Notes under the pieces: generated by a model
What the model was told of the DNA's origin: nothing
The model's database searches: none
What the model saw: only the letters and a program-made list of their open reading frames with translations
NCBI RefSeq assembly: GCF_003047105.1
Contig: NZ_CP028475.1
Location: forward strand, 1,674,001 to 1,738,000
Source: Celeribacter baekdonensis
Lineage (GTDB): Bacteria > Pseudomonadota > Alphaproteobacteria > Rhodobacterales > Rhodobacteraceae
Length of the DNA stretch: 64,000 bases
Direction of reading: 5' to 3'
Program-made: the position numbers and the translations under genes
Shown: in pieces, positions 17,178 through 27,940 of the stretch
Layout of the letters: each line of letters starts with the position of its first letter
Numbering within the stretch: the stretch's first letter is position 1

Positions 17178-18746
17178 TTAAAACAAAGACCCCTGCTCTG
17201 GTCCGCCGCCTTTTGGCTTTTTCGCCTTCGCAGGTGATGGGACCACGACCGCCCCGCCGCCAATCCGCGCCCGACCGTCGGCAAACTGCACCTCATGCAT
17301 CCGGCTCGCATCCCTGGCCGAGGTCACGACCCCACCAGAGACATCCCAAACCACCGCATAGCCGCGTTCCAAAGTCTTTTGGTAGGACAGCGCCTCAAGC
17401 ATCCCGGCCCGGCGATCCAACACCCCGCGCCAGCGCTCGGTTTGCGCCTTTGACGCACGTTCAAACCGGGCGGTGAGTTGATCCAACTGACCCCGCGCCT
17501 GAACTGTGTGGCGCGACAGGCGCATAGGGTCCAAACCTTTGGCGGCACTGGATAAATCACGGCGCCTTTGCGCCACAGACCGGGCCAAAGCCGGGCCAAG
17601 ACGCCCGCAAAGGACCGCCGTTTTCTCCTGTCCGCGCTTCAACATCCCGCGCAATATCGTTGGCCGCAGAACGGCGGACCGCTCAGACAATTTCAACCGA
17701 CGATTGCCCACGGAGGTGATCAAGGCTTGGTTCAAACGTGCTTCCGCCTGATCGACGCGCTGACGCGGCCCATCCAAAAGCCGCCCGCGCTGTGGCAAAG
17801 CGCGAGACAGGTCACTCAACCGTTGCCGCCGACGCGTCACGCCAAGGCTCAACGCCCGCTCCATCCGCGCCCGCATCTCTTGCAGCGTGACCCAAAGCTC
17901 ACGTCGTACGGGCACGGCAATTTCTGCGGCGGCTGTGGGTGTCGGCGCGCGCATGTCAGAGGCGAAATCAATCAGCGTCGTGTCGGTTTCATGCCCCACG
18001 GCAGAGATCAACGGGATGTTTGAGGCCGCCGCAGCGCGCACCACGATCTCTTCGTTAAAGCCCCAAAGATCCTCAACCGAACCACCGCCACGCGCCACGA
18101 TGATCAAATCGGGACGCGGGATCGGCCCGTCTTTGGGCAAAGCATTAAAGCCTTCGATCCCACGGCTCACTTCGGCGGCGCAGTTTTGGCCCTGAACCGC
18201 CACCGGCCAGATCAACACATGGCGTGGGAAACGGTCGCGCAGACGGTGCAAAATATCGCGGATCACCGCACCAGAGGGCGAGGTCACCACACCGATCACC
18301 TTTGGCAAATAGGGAATCGGTTGCTTGCGCGCCGGATCAAACAGACCCTCGGCGGCCAAGGCCACTTTGCGTTTCTCCAGCATCGCCATCAAGGCACCCG
18401 CCCCCGCCGGCTCGACACTGTCAACGATGATCTGATACCGCGACCCGCCCGGAAAAGTTGTCATCCGGCCCGTGGCGATGATCTCCATCCCCTCTTCGGG
18501 CTGGACCTGCATCTTTGCCACCTGCCCTTTCCAACTCACCGCATTGATCACGGATTTGTCGTCCTTGAGGTCGAAATACAGATGCCCAGACCGTGGCCGC
18601 GACACCCGCCCAACCTCTGCACGGACCCGGACAAAGCCAAACTCGCCCTCGATGATCTTTTTCACCGCACCCGACAGTTCGGAAACGGTGAATTCAGGCG
18701 CATTTGACGTTCCTTGCGGGCCGTCATCTTCGAAAAGCTCGGACAT
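17178..18746 (-). CDS. xseA: Exodeoxyribonuclease VII large subunit
   Basis: This 522-residue protein has the N-terminal OB-fold (FTVSELSGAVKKIIEGEFG to SGHLYFDLKD), the catalytic region with GVVTSPSGAVIRDILHR, RGGGSVEDLWGFNEE and AVGHETDTTLIDFASD, and a long coiled-coil Arg-rich tail (about 280-480). With XseB it degrades single-stranded DNA. XseB is not seen nearby. ATG 18746 (MSELFED) is preferred; a GTG at 18758 is also in frame. It is divergent from purD with a 76-bp gap. Confidence 0.95.
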   Translation of the reverse strand: MSELFEDDGPQGTSNAPEFTVSELSGAVKKIIEGEFGFVRVRAEVGRVSRPRSGHLYFDLKDDKSVINAVSWKGQVAKMQVQPEEGMEIIATGRMTTFPGGSRYQIIVDSVEPAGAGALMAMLEKRKVALAAEGLFDPARKQPIPYLPKVIGVVTSPSGAVIRDILHRLRDRFPRHVLIWPVAVQGQNCAAEVSRGIEGFNALPKDGPIPRPDLIIVARGGGSVEDLWGFNEEIVVRAAAASNIPLISAVGHETDTTLIDFASDMRAPTPTAAAEIAVPVRRELWVTLQEMRARMERALSLGVTRRRQRLSDLSRALPQRGRLLDGPRQRVDQAEARLNQALITSVGNRRLKLSERSAVLRPTILRGMLKRGQEKTAVLCGRLGPALARSVAQRRRDLSSAAKGLDPMRLSRHTVQARGQLDQLTARFERASKAQTERWRGVLDRRAGMLEALSYQKTLERGYAVVWDVSGGVVTSARDASRMHEVQFADGRARIGGGAVVVPSPAKAKKPKGGGPEQGSLF

Positions 18747-18822
18747 ATGGGTGCTCACGCTTGTGTCGTGTTCCTACTCACCCTAAAACGCCCGAAACCG
18801 GATGAAAAGCGGGGACGCGAGA

Positions 18823-20085
18823 ATGAACATTCTGATCTTGGGCAGCGGCGGGCGCGAACATGCTTTGGCTTGGGCTGTGATGCAAAACCCGAAATGCGAT
18901 AAATTGATCGTCGCCCCCGGCAATGCGGGGATCGAAATGATCGCCGAATGCGCAAAATTTGACATCAATGATGGCGCGGCTGTCGTGGGGTTTGTCGAAG
19001 AAAACGCGATTGATTTTGTGATCATCGGACCAGAAGCTCCCTTGGCCGCAGGCGTTGCCGATGATTTGCGTGCCGCTGGTGTGTTGACCTTTGGCCCCTC
19101 GAAAGCGGCGGCGCAACTGGAGGCCTCGAAAGCCTTTACCAAAGAAATTTGCGACGCCTCTGGTGCGCCGACCGCAGGCTATGCCCGGTTTACCGAGGCC
19201 ACCCCGGCCAAAGACTATATCCGCGCCCAAGGTGCTCCAATCGTGGTGAAAGCCGACGGTTTGGCCGCAGGCAAAGGCGTGATCGTGGCGATGGACGAAC
19301 AGGCCGCCCTGGACGCCATCGACGACATGTTCGGCGGCGAATTTGGTGCGGCAGGGGCCGAAGTGGTGATTGAGGAGTTCATGGAGGGCGAAGAGGCCTC
19401 TTGGTTCATTCTCTGTGACGGCGAAAACGTCCTGCCCATCGGCACGGCGCAAGACCACAAACGTGTCGGCGATGGTGACAGCGGCCCGAACACCGGCGGC
19501 ATGGGCGCCTATTCCCCCGCGCCCGTCATGACCGACAGCGTCATTCAGAAAGCCATGGACGAGATCGTCAAACCGACCGTTGTGGAAATGGCCAAACGCG
19601 GGATGCCCTATCAGGGCGTGCTCTATGCGGGCTTCATGATCAAAGACGGTCAACCGCGCCTTGTCGAATACAACTGTCGCTTTGGCGACCCGGAATGTCA
19701 GGTCTTGATGATGCGGCTCGGCGCACAGGCGCTTGATCTGTTGCTCGCGACCGCCGAAGGCCGGCTGGATCAGGCACAGGTCAACTGGGCCGATGATCAT
19801 GCGATCACCGTTGTCATGGCCGCGAATGGCTATCCGGGATCTTACGCAAAAGGCTCTGTGATCAAAGGCTTGGACGCTTTGCCAGAGGACAGCAAAAACA
19901 TGGTGTTCCACGCAGGCACCGCTCTCAAAGACGGGGCAATTGTTGCCGTGGGCGGGCGTGTTTTGAACGTCACCGCGCGTGGCGAAAGCCTCAAAGAGGC
20001 CCGAGATCGCGCCTATGCGATGATCGAGGGGATCGAATGGCCAGGCGGGTTTTATCGCTCTGATATTGGCTGGCGGGCGATGTAA
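18823..20085 (+). CDS. purD: Phosphoribosylamine-glycine ligase
   Basis: PurD makes glycinamide ribonucleotide from phosphoribosylamine, glycine and ATP, step two of purine synthesis. The 420-residue ATP-grasp enzyme begins [18 protein letters not shown] and contains [36 protein letters not shown] and [17 protein letters not shown]. The ATG at 18823 is chosen over upstream 18802 because the family starts with this motif. A small membrane-protein gene follows after 3 bp. Confidence 0.97.
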   Translation: MNILILGSGGREHALAWAVMQNPKCDKLIVAPGNAGIEMIAECAKFDINDGAAVVGFVEENAIDFVIIGPEAPLAAGVADDLRAAGVLTFGPSKAAAQLEASKAFTKEICDASGAPTAGYARFTEATPAKDYIRAQGAPIVVKADGLAAGKGVIVAMDEQAALDAIDDMFGGEFGAAGAEVVIEEFMEGEEASWFILCDGENVLPIGTAQDHKRVGDGDSGPNTGGMGAYSPAPVMTDSVIQKAMDEIVKPTVVEMAKRGMPYQGVLYAGFMIKDGQPRLVEYNCRFGDPECQVLMMRLGAQALDLLLATAEGRLDQAQVNWADDHAITVVMAANGYPGSYAKGSVIKGLDALPEDSKNMVFHAGTALKDGAIVAVGGRVLNVTARGESLKEARDRAYAMIEGIEWPGGFYRSDIGWRAM

Positions 20086-20088
20086 GAC

Positions 20089-20532
20089 ATGCGCCGAGAC
20101 ATCCACACCTGTGTGTCTCGGCTCTACGCCGCGCTTCTTTTCTACGCCGCATCTGTGCCCTTCTTCTGGCCGACAAATGGGATTGGCTTTGTCGCGGGGC
20201 CACGCAGCGCCCCTTTTACCTGTTCCGAGCTGATGAGCAGCGGCGGAGATGCAAATGCGATGATCATCGGGTTTGTCGGCATGTCCATTCCGGCCCTGCT
20301 CCGCGTGATCCTTATGCCCAAGCCGATGGGACGCGTTGAATTTGGCCTCTTTCTTGTCAGCATAGCGCTGAGCCTTGGGATCGTCTCGCTCGCTACTCTC
20401 GACTGTGCCGAGATCCTTCACACGATGATTTGGCAAAAAGATTTTGGTCTCGTCAGTGCCTATGGCGCGGTTTTTATGGCCTTGGTTCTTGCCTTTATTT
20501 TACGAAAGACCGGCCTGCGGGCGGTGCTTTGA
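20089..20532 (+). CDS. Small membrane protein downstream of purD
   Basis: This 147-residue protein has four hydrophobic segments (about 11-26, 57-76, 83-100, 122-138) and a cysteine in the first loop. It has no family that I can recognise. It starts 3 bp after purD and is presumably cotranscribed. Function unknown. Confidence 0.65.
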   Translation: MRRDIHTCVSRLYAALLFYAASVPFFWPTNGIGFVAGPRSAPFTCSELMSSGGDANAMIIGFVGMSIPALLRVILMPKPMGRVEFGLFLVSIALSLGIVSLATLDCAEILHTMIWQKDFGLVSAYGAVFMALVLAFILRKTGLRAVL

Positions 20533-20700
20533 ACTTTTACGACCGCTCTTAGCAAAACATTAACCTTACCCTGCGATAAACCAAGCTGCGAAATGCACCA
20601 CTGGCTCGAATGGCCCTCCGGTTTGGAACTTTGGTGTAAAAGCCCAAACACTGGCTGTCGCGGCAGAACAGAGGCGTGCTCGAACGGCACGCCTTTTTCT
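20533..20700 (+). terminator. 3' untranslated region ending in a strong terminator
   Basis: AGGCGTGC (20672-20679) pairs with GCACGCCT (20687-20694) and is followed by a T run. It lies 140 bp after the last stop of the purD unit. The 140-nt stretch before it has no gene. It could be a long 3' UTR or a separate small RNA; no known RNA family is recognised. Confidence 0.75.
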
Positions 20701-20715
20701 ATGTCCACGGCTTCG

Positions 20716-20953
20716 TTTTATTGGGGGCCTGCCCCAAACCCCCGGGATATTTTTAAGACAAAAGAAATGACCCTCCGCTTGAGGAGAGCGAAGGGCCTTC
20801 TTCCGTCACGGTCATCGGCGTCCCCGCCTGTACCGTGGGGTGAGCTTCGCGCAGCAAACTTAATGGGCGGTAAACCTGCGGCTTCTTTTGTCGTAAAATA
20901 TCCCGGGGTGAGGTAGGGCAGCGCGCTGCCCTACCGAGGGGCAGAGCCCCTCC
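20716..20953. repeat. REP-like inverted pair with 24-bp perfect palindrome
   Basis: The block CCCCCGGGATATTTTTAAGA then CAAAAGAA (about 20740-20768) recurs in inverted orientation at about 20882-20908 with one indel and one or two mismatches. Next to the second copy a perfect 24-bp palindrome spans 20912-20935 (GGTAGGGCAGCG and its complement), followed by GAGGGGC/GCCCCTC at 20936-20952, ending at the purU stop. The unit resembles an interspersed CCCGGGATATTTT element that I recall from Roseobacter genomes. No gene is seen in this 238-bp stretch. Confidence 0.65.
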
Positions 20954-21838
20954 TTACCCCATCCGCTCAGAAGCGTAGCTGCCGGGAGAGGCCGGAAACA
21001 CCACCGTTTTATTGCCGTTGATGAACACACGATGGTGAATATGGGCATGGATTGCACGCGACAGCACCTGGGCTTCGACATCGCGCCCCAAAGAGACGTA
21101 ATCCTCGGAGGATTGCGCATGGGTGATCCGCACCGTGTCTTGTTCAATAATCGGCCCTTCGTCCAAATCCGCCGTGACATAATGCGCCGTCGCGCCGATC
21201 AATTTCACCCCCCGCTCAAACGCCTGTTTATAGGGGTTCGCGCCTTTGAAGGACGGCAAAAACGAATGGTGGATGTTGATGATCCGACCAGACATCTGTT
21301 GGCACATTTTATCTGACAGAATTTGCATGTAACGCGCCAAAACGATCAGCTCCGCACCGGAGTCTTCGACCACTTGCATGATCGCAGCTTCCGCATCGGG
21401 TTTGTTCTCTTTGGTCACCTTGATGCAGTGGAAAGGAATGTCGTGATTCACCACAACCTTTTGATAATCCATGTGGTTTGAAACCACGGCAACGATGTCG
21501 ATCGGCAAAGCCCCGATGCGCCAGCGATACAGCAAATCGTTAAGGCAATGACCAAAGCGTGAGACCATGATCACGACTTTCATCTTTTTGGCCTCGTCCC
21601 GCACTGCCCAGCGCATGTCAAAGGCCTCGGCCACGGGAGCAAAGCCTTGGGCCAGTTCAGGCTGGGTCAGGCCGGTCTCGGAGACAAAACTCACCCGCAT
21701 GAAAAATTGATCGGTGCCCGGATCATCGAATTGCGCGGAATCGGTGATGTTACAGCCAAGCTCCGCCAATTTGCCGGAAATCGCAGCCACGATTCCGCGT
21801 TTGGAGGGACAGGTCACGGTCAGCACATGGGAGGTCAT
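20954..21838 (-). CDS. purU: Formyltetrahydrofolate deformylase
   Basis: PurU hydrolyses 10-formyl-tetrahydrofolate to formate and tetrahydrofolate, balancing the one-carbon pool. The 294-residue protein has an N-terminal ACT domain (about 5-75) and a formyltransferase-fold catalytic half with VSRFGHCLNDLLYRW, NIHHSFLPSFKGANPY and TAHYVTADLDEGPIIEQD. Length fits the family. A 161-bp gap separates it from the next gene at 22001, on the same strand. Confidence 0.94.
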   Translation of the reverse strand: MTSHVLTVTCPSKRGIVAAISGKLAELGCNITDSAQFDDPGTDQFFMRVSFVSETGLTQPELAQGFAPVAEAFDMRWAVRDEAKKMKVVIMVSRFGHCLNDLLYRWRIGALPIDIVAVVSNHMDYQKVVVNHDIPFHCIKVTKENKPDAEAAIMQVVEDSGAELIVLARYMQILSDKMCQQMSGRIINIHHSFLPSFKGANPYKQAFERGVKLIGATAHYVTADLDEGPIIEQDTVRITHAQSSEDYVSLGRDVEAQVLSRAIHAHIHHRVFINGNKTVVFPASPGSYASERMG

Positions 21839-22000
21839 GTCAAAGTCCTCGATCTTTCTTTAAAGGGTCGAGGCGTTGTGCCACAGCCGACAGAGAATGC
21901 CAGCGCCAAAACGCGTGGCACGGCCCAATTTGCGGGGCTTTCAGGTGGCTAAGTTTCCGAAAGGCGTCGCCCTGTCCCTCAGGCGCGCATCACGAGCGCA

Positions 22001-22725
22001 TTAAGGACAGATCAGGAAAGGCGCAAAGCTATCTGCCCCGACGTAGGACGCAACGGGAGTGCTGACCAACGCCCCATTTTCAAATCGGGTTTCCATAACC
22101 TGCGACCAGTCCGCATTGGCGGTGACGATCACCGGCAAGTGCCCAGAACAGTCGCGAATGCCGCCTTCGATCTCGGCAGAGCCAAGGTGATGATTGGTCA
22201 GACCGGCAAGGCGGGCGGAAGCATCTAACATCCCCGACCCCGCCAGATCGACCGGCAGGATCACCAGTTCTTTGGTCAAATGCGGGCGGTCGATATAGGC
22301 GATGTCATCGACGCCATCGCCATCAAAATCAGCAATGCCTGCAATCGCAAGCCAACGGTGGCGCTGGCCGATTGGGGCATTGGATTTGGCCGGGATCAGC
22401 GCGCCGGAGGCATTGAGCGACCAGACCTGGACCCAAGCGCCGGTGGCAAAACCGCTGACGACGGTGACAATTTCGGGCGCGCCATCGCCATCAAAATCAT
22501 GCAGGCGCGGTGCTGTGTCCTCGAAAATGCTTTTCTTGAAAGACACGTTGCGCTCGGTGCCGTCACTTAAAGCAACCCGCATCTGCGCATGTTCACCGCC
22601 CGCCACGGCACCATGGCCGTAGACATCCGTTGGCTCGATGTAACGCGCGGAGGTGATGTCATTCGTGATCTCGGTGGCGACAAGCGGGCTGGCCGCCAGC
22701 ACAAAAGCCGCGGCCAGACGCAGCA

Positions 22726-22726
<1 letters not shown>
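22001..22726 (-). CDS. Exported FG-GAP/VCBS-repeat protein
   Basis: This 241-residue protein has a signal peptide (residues 1 to about 18, LAAAFVLAASPLVA) and two calcium-binding-like repeats with DFDGDGAPEIV and DFDGDGVDDIAYID. Such repeats build beta-propeller blades in exported proteins. Its ATG overlaps the ferredoxin stop as TGATG, so the two are translationally coupled. The biological role is unknown. Confidence 0.8.
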
Positions 22727-23885
<1,159 letters not shown>

Positions 23886-23918
23886 TTTTCAGACATTCTT
23901 TTCAGATATTCCAAGATA

Positions 23919-23957
23919 GAAAAGGCGGCCCACCACCTCTGGGGGCCGCCTTTTTGT
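23919..23957. terminator. Bidirectional terminator
   Basis: AAAGGCGGCC (23921-23930) pairs with GGCCGCCTTT (23944-23953), with A- and T-rich flanks. It separates the convergent lipoprotein (+) and DegP (-) genes. Confidence 0.88.
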
Positions 23958-23980
23958 TTTATGAGGCGAGGCGCTCAGGC

Positions 23981-25474
23981 TCAGTTGTCCTCGACACCAA
24001 GGGCCACAAAGCGCGGGTCACCAGCGCGACGCACCAAGAGCAACACAGTCTTACGTCCGCCTTCGCGTGCTTCACTCACACGGGCCTCAAGATCTGTCAC
24101 AGACATCAGTTTTTGCTGACCGGCCTCGGTGATCACATCGCCCGCCCGCAGGCCTTTGGCAAAGGCTTCAGACGCTTCATCCACCTCGACCACAACCAGA
24201 CCATCGGTGCCGGAGGTGACGCCCAGCTCTTCGCGCAGCGTGTCATCCAGTGGCTGCAAGGTCAGGCCCATCATCTGGGTGGTGTCGGGCACTTGCGGTG
24301 CCGCCCCATCATCGGTCGGGAAGGCAACGTTTTCGGCCTCTTCACGACGTCCCAGAGTGACCATCAGCGTTTTGGTTTTGCCATCGCGGAACACAGTGAC
24401 ACGCACCGCTTTGCCAACTTCGGTCTCACCCACTGTGCGCACGAGGCTGCGGGTGTCCGTGACCTCTTTGTTGTCAAAAGTCAGGATCACATCACCGGAT
24501 GCAAGACCCGCCTCTTTCGACGGCCCCTCAGGCACATCGGTGACAAGCGCACCTTTGACGGCCTCAAGCCCCATGGCCTCGGCCACATCTGCCGTCACGT
24601 CCTGAATGCGGACACCCAACCAACCGCGGCGGGTTTCACCGAATTCTTTCAACTGATCGACGACTTTGGACACCACGTTTGAGGCCATCGAGAAACCGAT
24701 GCCAATGGAGCCACCATTCGGGGACAGGATCGCGGTGTTCACGCCGATCACCTGACCGTCCATATTGAACAGCGGGCCACCGGAGTTGCCGCGGTTGATG
24801 GCCGCGTCCGTTTGGATGTAATCATCATAGGCACCCTGAAGCGCGCGGCCGCGTTGCGACACGATACCGGCAGAGACCGAGAAGCCTTGGCCAAGCGGGT
24901 TGCCCATGGCCATGACCCAATCACCAATACGCGACAAGTCGCTGTCACCAAACGGCACATATTTCAAAGGCTTATCGCTTTCGACCTTCAATACGGCGAT
25001 GTCCGTTTTCGGATCAGTGCCGATCAATTTGGCCGGAAGGGTGAAGCCCTCAAAGAACTCAATCGAAATCTCGTCAGCGCCTTCAATCACGTGATTGTTG
25101 GTGACGATATAGCCGTCCTCAGAGATCACAAACCCCGATCCCAATGCTTGGGAGCGGTGTGGCGTCTGTCCGCCTTGACCGTTGCGGTCCATGAAATCGC
25201 GAAAGAAATCCTCAAAGGGCGATCCTTCGGGCACAACCGGCTGATCATTGGCGGCGGCCTCGACCATGGTTGTAGTGGTGATGTTCACCACGGCGGGGCT
25301 GACCTTTTCGGCGAGATCGGCAAAACTTTCAGGCGCGCCACGCGCCTCGGCAGACACGGTTTGAAACAGAAGTGCAATGACCCCAATCAGGGCAAAGACC
25401 ATCATGCGAAGATCAGCGCGGGAGGGAACCAACCCTCTGTTGTGATCGGTGGGAATGGCGCGAGCCTGTATCAT
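23981..25474 (-). CDS. DegP/HtrA-family periplasmic serine protease
   Basis: This 497-residue protein has an N-terminal hydrophobic signal (about 24-42), the protease domain with His128 (TNNHVIEG), Asp158 (KTDIAVLKV) and Ser231 (GNSGGPLFN), and two PDZ domains (about 290-380 and 400-490). It degrades or refolds damaged envelope proteins. The start at 25474 follows GGAGG and gives a signal peptide. HflK and HflC, which control membrane proteolysis, lie directly upstream but have their own terminator. All three catalytic residues are intact. Confidence 0.95.
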   Translation of the reverse strand: MIQARAIPTDHNRGLVPSRADLRMMVFALIGVIALLFQTVSAEARGAPESFADLAEKVSPAVVNITTTTMVEAAANDQPVVPEGSPFEDFFRDFMDRNGQGGQTPHRSQALGSGFVISEDGYIVTNNHVIEGADEISIEFFEGFTLPAKLIGTDPKTDIAVLKVESDKPLKYVPFGDSDLSRIGDWVMAMGNPLGQGFSVSAGIVSQRGRALQGAYDDYIQTDAAINRGNSGGPLFNMDGQVIGVNTAILSPNGGSIGIGFSMASNVVSKVVDQLKEFGETRRGWLGVRIQDVTADVAEAMGLEAVKGALVTDVPEGPSKEAGLASGDVILTFDNKEVTDTRSLVRTVGETEVGKAVRVTVFRDGKTKTLMVTLGRREEAENVAFPTDDGAAPQVPDTTQMMGLTLQPLDDTLREELGVTSGTDGLVVVEVDEASEAFAKGLRAGDVITEAGQQKLMSVTDLEARVSEAREGGRKTVLLLVRRAGDPRFVALGVEDN

Positions 25475-25671
25475 CGGTAAAATATCCTCCGTCTGATGCC
25501 CCCGAATTCTTTTGCCGGAAATGGCATGGTCGGGCGCGACACGTGTCTTTGGGGTATAGATAGCTGCAGCATGGCACAACTCAAAGTCGGTCGCGTTCAG
25601 TCAACAGCATGTGAGCGGGCTGTGACAAGGGTAAAGCGCGCCAAGATGAACAGCTTATGAAGCTTGGCCAT

Positions 25672-25703
25672 AAAAAAGGGGCCGGTGGTTCCACCCGCCC
25701 CTC
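25672..25703 (-). terminator. Terminator of the hflK-hflC operon
   Basis: On the reverse strand GGGGCGGGTGG pairs with CCACCGGCCCC (one mismatch) around AA and is followed by six T. It lies 46 bp after the hflC stop. The rest of the 274-bp gap to degP holds the degP leader, with no gene visible. Confidence 0.85.
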
Positions 25704-25748
25704 TTGATGTTCCTTCGAGGATCAAAGACCCACTGCCAACACTGTATC

Positions 25749-26624
25749 TTAGCGGCCTGTATTGGATTTCAGGTAGTCAAAGAATTCGCTGTCCGGCGAG
25801 ATCACCATGGTGGTGTTCGATCCAGACAAGCCCACGCGGTAGGCATCCAAAGAGCGGTAGAATTCAAAGAAATTCTCATCCGCACCGTAGGCTTCGGCAT
25901 AGACTTTGTTTTTCTCTGCATCGGCTTCACCGCGGGTGATCTCGGCCTGACGACGGGCATCAGATTCAAGTTCGACCACGGTCCGATCCGCCTGCGCACG
26001 CACGCGTGTCGCGGCTTCTTCACCACGGGCACGTTCATCGGCGGCTTCACGTTCGCGTTCGGCCCGCATCCGCGCATAAGTCGCTTCCAAGTTTTGCTCT
26101 GGAAGGTTGGTTTGTTTCAAACGCACATCCAACACTTCAAGACCCAAAGCTTGCGCTCGCACCCGCGATTGCGCGGTGATCTGCGCCATCAAGGTGGACC
26201 GTTCAGACGACAAGATGGTGTTCGAGGTGACGCCATCGGCACCCAAAACCGCACGAATACGGTCAATGAGGATACCCTCAAGATCGGTTTCCGCTTTGCG
26301 GATGCCACCCGTGGACACAGCCTTTTTAAAGGTCACAACATCGGCGATGCGATAGCGCGCAAAAGCGTCGACCAAAAGACGGCGGTCATCGGAGGGCGTG
26401 ACTTCGGTCGGCGCAGTTTCAAGCGACAGAATACGGTCGTCAAAATACTCGACCTTTTGAATCCACGGCAGTTTAAACGCCAAACCGGGGTCTTCTTTGA
26501 CCGATTTGATTTGGCCAAACTGCAACACGATGGCCTTTTCACGTTCGTCGACGATAAAGATCGAAGACAAGGCCGTGAACACAGCAAGGCCCGCGATGAT
26601 GATCAGAATAGGAAGCTTCTTCAT
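25749..26624 (-). CDS. hflC: HflC, modulator of FtsH protease
   Basis: This 291-residue SPFH/prohibitin-domain protein has one N-terminal membrane segment (about 5-22) and a long charged coiled coil (about 190-250) with NLEATYARMRAEREREAADERARG. With HflK it forms a ring-like periplasmic cage around FtsH and limits degradation of membrane proteins. The ATG overlaps the hflK stop as TGATG. Confidence 0.94.
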   Translation of the reverse strand: MKKLPILIIIAGLAVFTALSSIFIVDEREKAIVLQFGQIKSVKEDPGLAFKLPWIQKVEYFDDRILSLETAPTEVTPSDDRRLLVDAFARYRIADVVTFKKAVSTGGIRKAETDLEGILIDRIRAVLGADGVTSNTILSSERSTLMAQITAQSRVRAQALGLEVLDVRLKQTNLPEQNLEATYARMRAEREREAADERARGEEAATRVRAQADRTVVELESDARRQAEITRGEADAEKNKVYAEAYGADENFFEFYRSLDAYRVGLSGSNTTMVISPDSEFFDYLKSNTGR

Positions 26625-27781
26625 CAGTTCGACCCTCCGGTGGTGGATTTCTTCAGCTCATTGAGCGGCAGATAGGGCACAACCCCCTGAGCGCCACCCG
26701 CGGCATCATCCAGAAGGATCTTATCCATCCCGCCGTAGACCTCTTCCATCGCCTCAAGATAAAGACGTTTGCGGGTCACTTCGGGGGCTTGTTGGTACTC
26801 TTGCAGAACCGCGCTAAAGCGCGACGCCTCACCTTTGGCTTCGTTGACGACTTGGGCACGATAGCCTTCGGCCTCTTCCAAGATTTGCGAGGCTTTACCC
26901 CGCGCACCGGCAACAGCCGTGTTGGCGTAGGCATCGGCCTGACGTTCCAAACGGTCGCGCTCTTGTTCGGCGGCCTGCACGTCACGGAACGCGTCGATCA
27001 CCTGTTTCGGCGGATCGGCTTTGTCCAAGTTGACGCGCACAATGGTGATGCCCGAATCCAACGCATCCAAGGTCGATTGCACCAAGGTTTTGGTCGTATC
27101 AGAGATCAAGCCACGGTCGCGGTTCAGGATCGGGGACAGTTCAGAGGCGGCGATGATTTCACGCATCGAGGCCTCTGACATGGCCTGAACCGTGCCACGC
27201 GGATCGGCGAGGTTAAACAGGAATTTGGCCGGATCGTTGATGTTCCACACCACCTGAAAGTCGATGTCGACGATGTTTTCGTCGGTGGTCAACATCAAGC
27301 CATTGTCAGAACCGGAATTGCCAAGGCCAATGCTTTCAGACCGCTGACCCGTCACATTGACCTTTTCATAGGTCACAAAAGGCCAAGGCGCAAAGCGCAG
27401 ACCTTCACCCGTCGTCTGGGAGTATTTGCCCAAGAACAGCTCAACACCGGCCTCTTGCGGCTGAACCGTATAGAAAGAGCTGTAGGCCCAAAGCAACGCG
27501 GCTGCGGCAACACCGCCCAACAAAACCAAGCCTTTCGGCACTTGCGGACCTTCGCCGTCGGGGCCGCCGGGACGACCCGTGCCGCCGCCTTTGCCGCCCA
27601 TCAGCACCTTCAGATATTCGTTGCCCTTGTTGAGCATATCTTCGATTTCGGGGATCTGGGGCTGGTCTCCGGGACGGCGTCCGCCATTCCGGTTGTCGCC
27701 GCCACGATTGTCACCACCGGGTCCGGTCGGGCGGTTTCCACCCCCTCCGGTGCCCCAAGGGCCGCCATTGTTACTGGCCAT
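26624..27781 (-). CDS. hflK: HflK, modulator of FtsH protease
   Basis: This 385-residue partner of HflC has a Gly/Asn/Arg-rich cytosolic leader (residues 1-75, with GGDNRGGDNRNGG), a membrane segment (about 84-103) and an SPFH domain with VQPQEAGVELFLGKY and the coiled coil AAEQERDRLERQADAYAN. First gene of hflK-hflC. The low-complexity leader is typical of HflK. Confidence 0.95.
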   Translation of the reverse strand: MASNNGGPWGTGGGGNRPTGPGGDNRGGDNRNGGRRPGDQPQIPEIEDMLNKGNEYLKVLMGGKGGGTGRPGGPDGEGPQVPKGLVLLGGVAAAALLWAYSSFYTVQPQEAGVELFLGKYSQTTGEGLRFAPWPFVTYEKVNVTGQRSESIGLGNSGSDNGLMLTTDENIVDIDFQVVWNINDPAKFLFNLADPRGTVQAMSEASMREIIAASELSPILNRDRGLISDTTKTLVQSTLDALDSGITIVRVNLDKADPPKQVIDAFRDVQAAEQERDRLERQADAYANTAVAGARGKASQILEEAEGYRAQVVNEAKGEASRFSAVLQEYQQAPEVTRKRLYLEAMEEVYGGMDKILLDDAAGGAQGVVPYLPLNELKKSTTGGSN

Positions 27782-27940
27782 AAAGGTCTCTTCCTCTCTC
27801 GTATGGGTCTGACCCGGCAGGTTAGACCTGTCGGGCCAAGGCTCTTGTCTAACCTGTTCTCTCTCGCCCCGAGTTTCAAGGGTGCGAGATCGTCGCAGGG
27901 TCGGTTTCCGGGCTGTTTGGCCCCTTTCGGGGTGTTTTAC

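Noticed and set aside
18778-20436. 552-codon reverse frame opposite purD
   Set aside because: It is the antisense shadow of purD and its neighbour in GC-biased DNA, with no ribosome binding site and no family motif. Long shadow frames of this kind also lie opposite metZ, the glutamine-synthetase-like gene, phaZ and thrS.
24760-25130. Possible inactivation of the DegP-type protease
   Set aside because: His128, Asp158 and Ser231 are all present, so it is an ordinary active HtrA protease.
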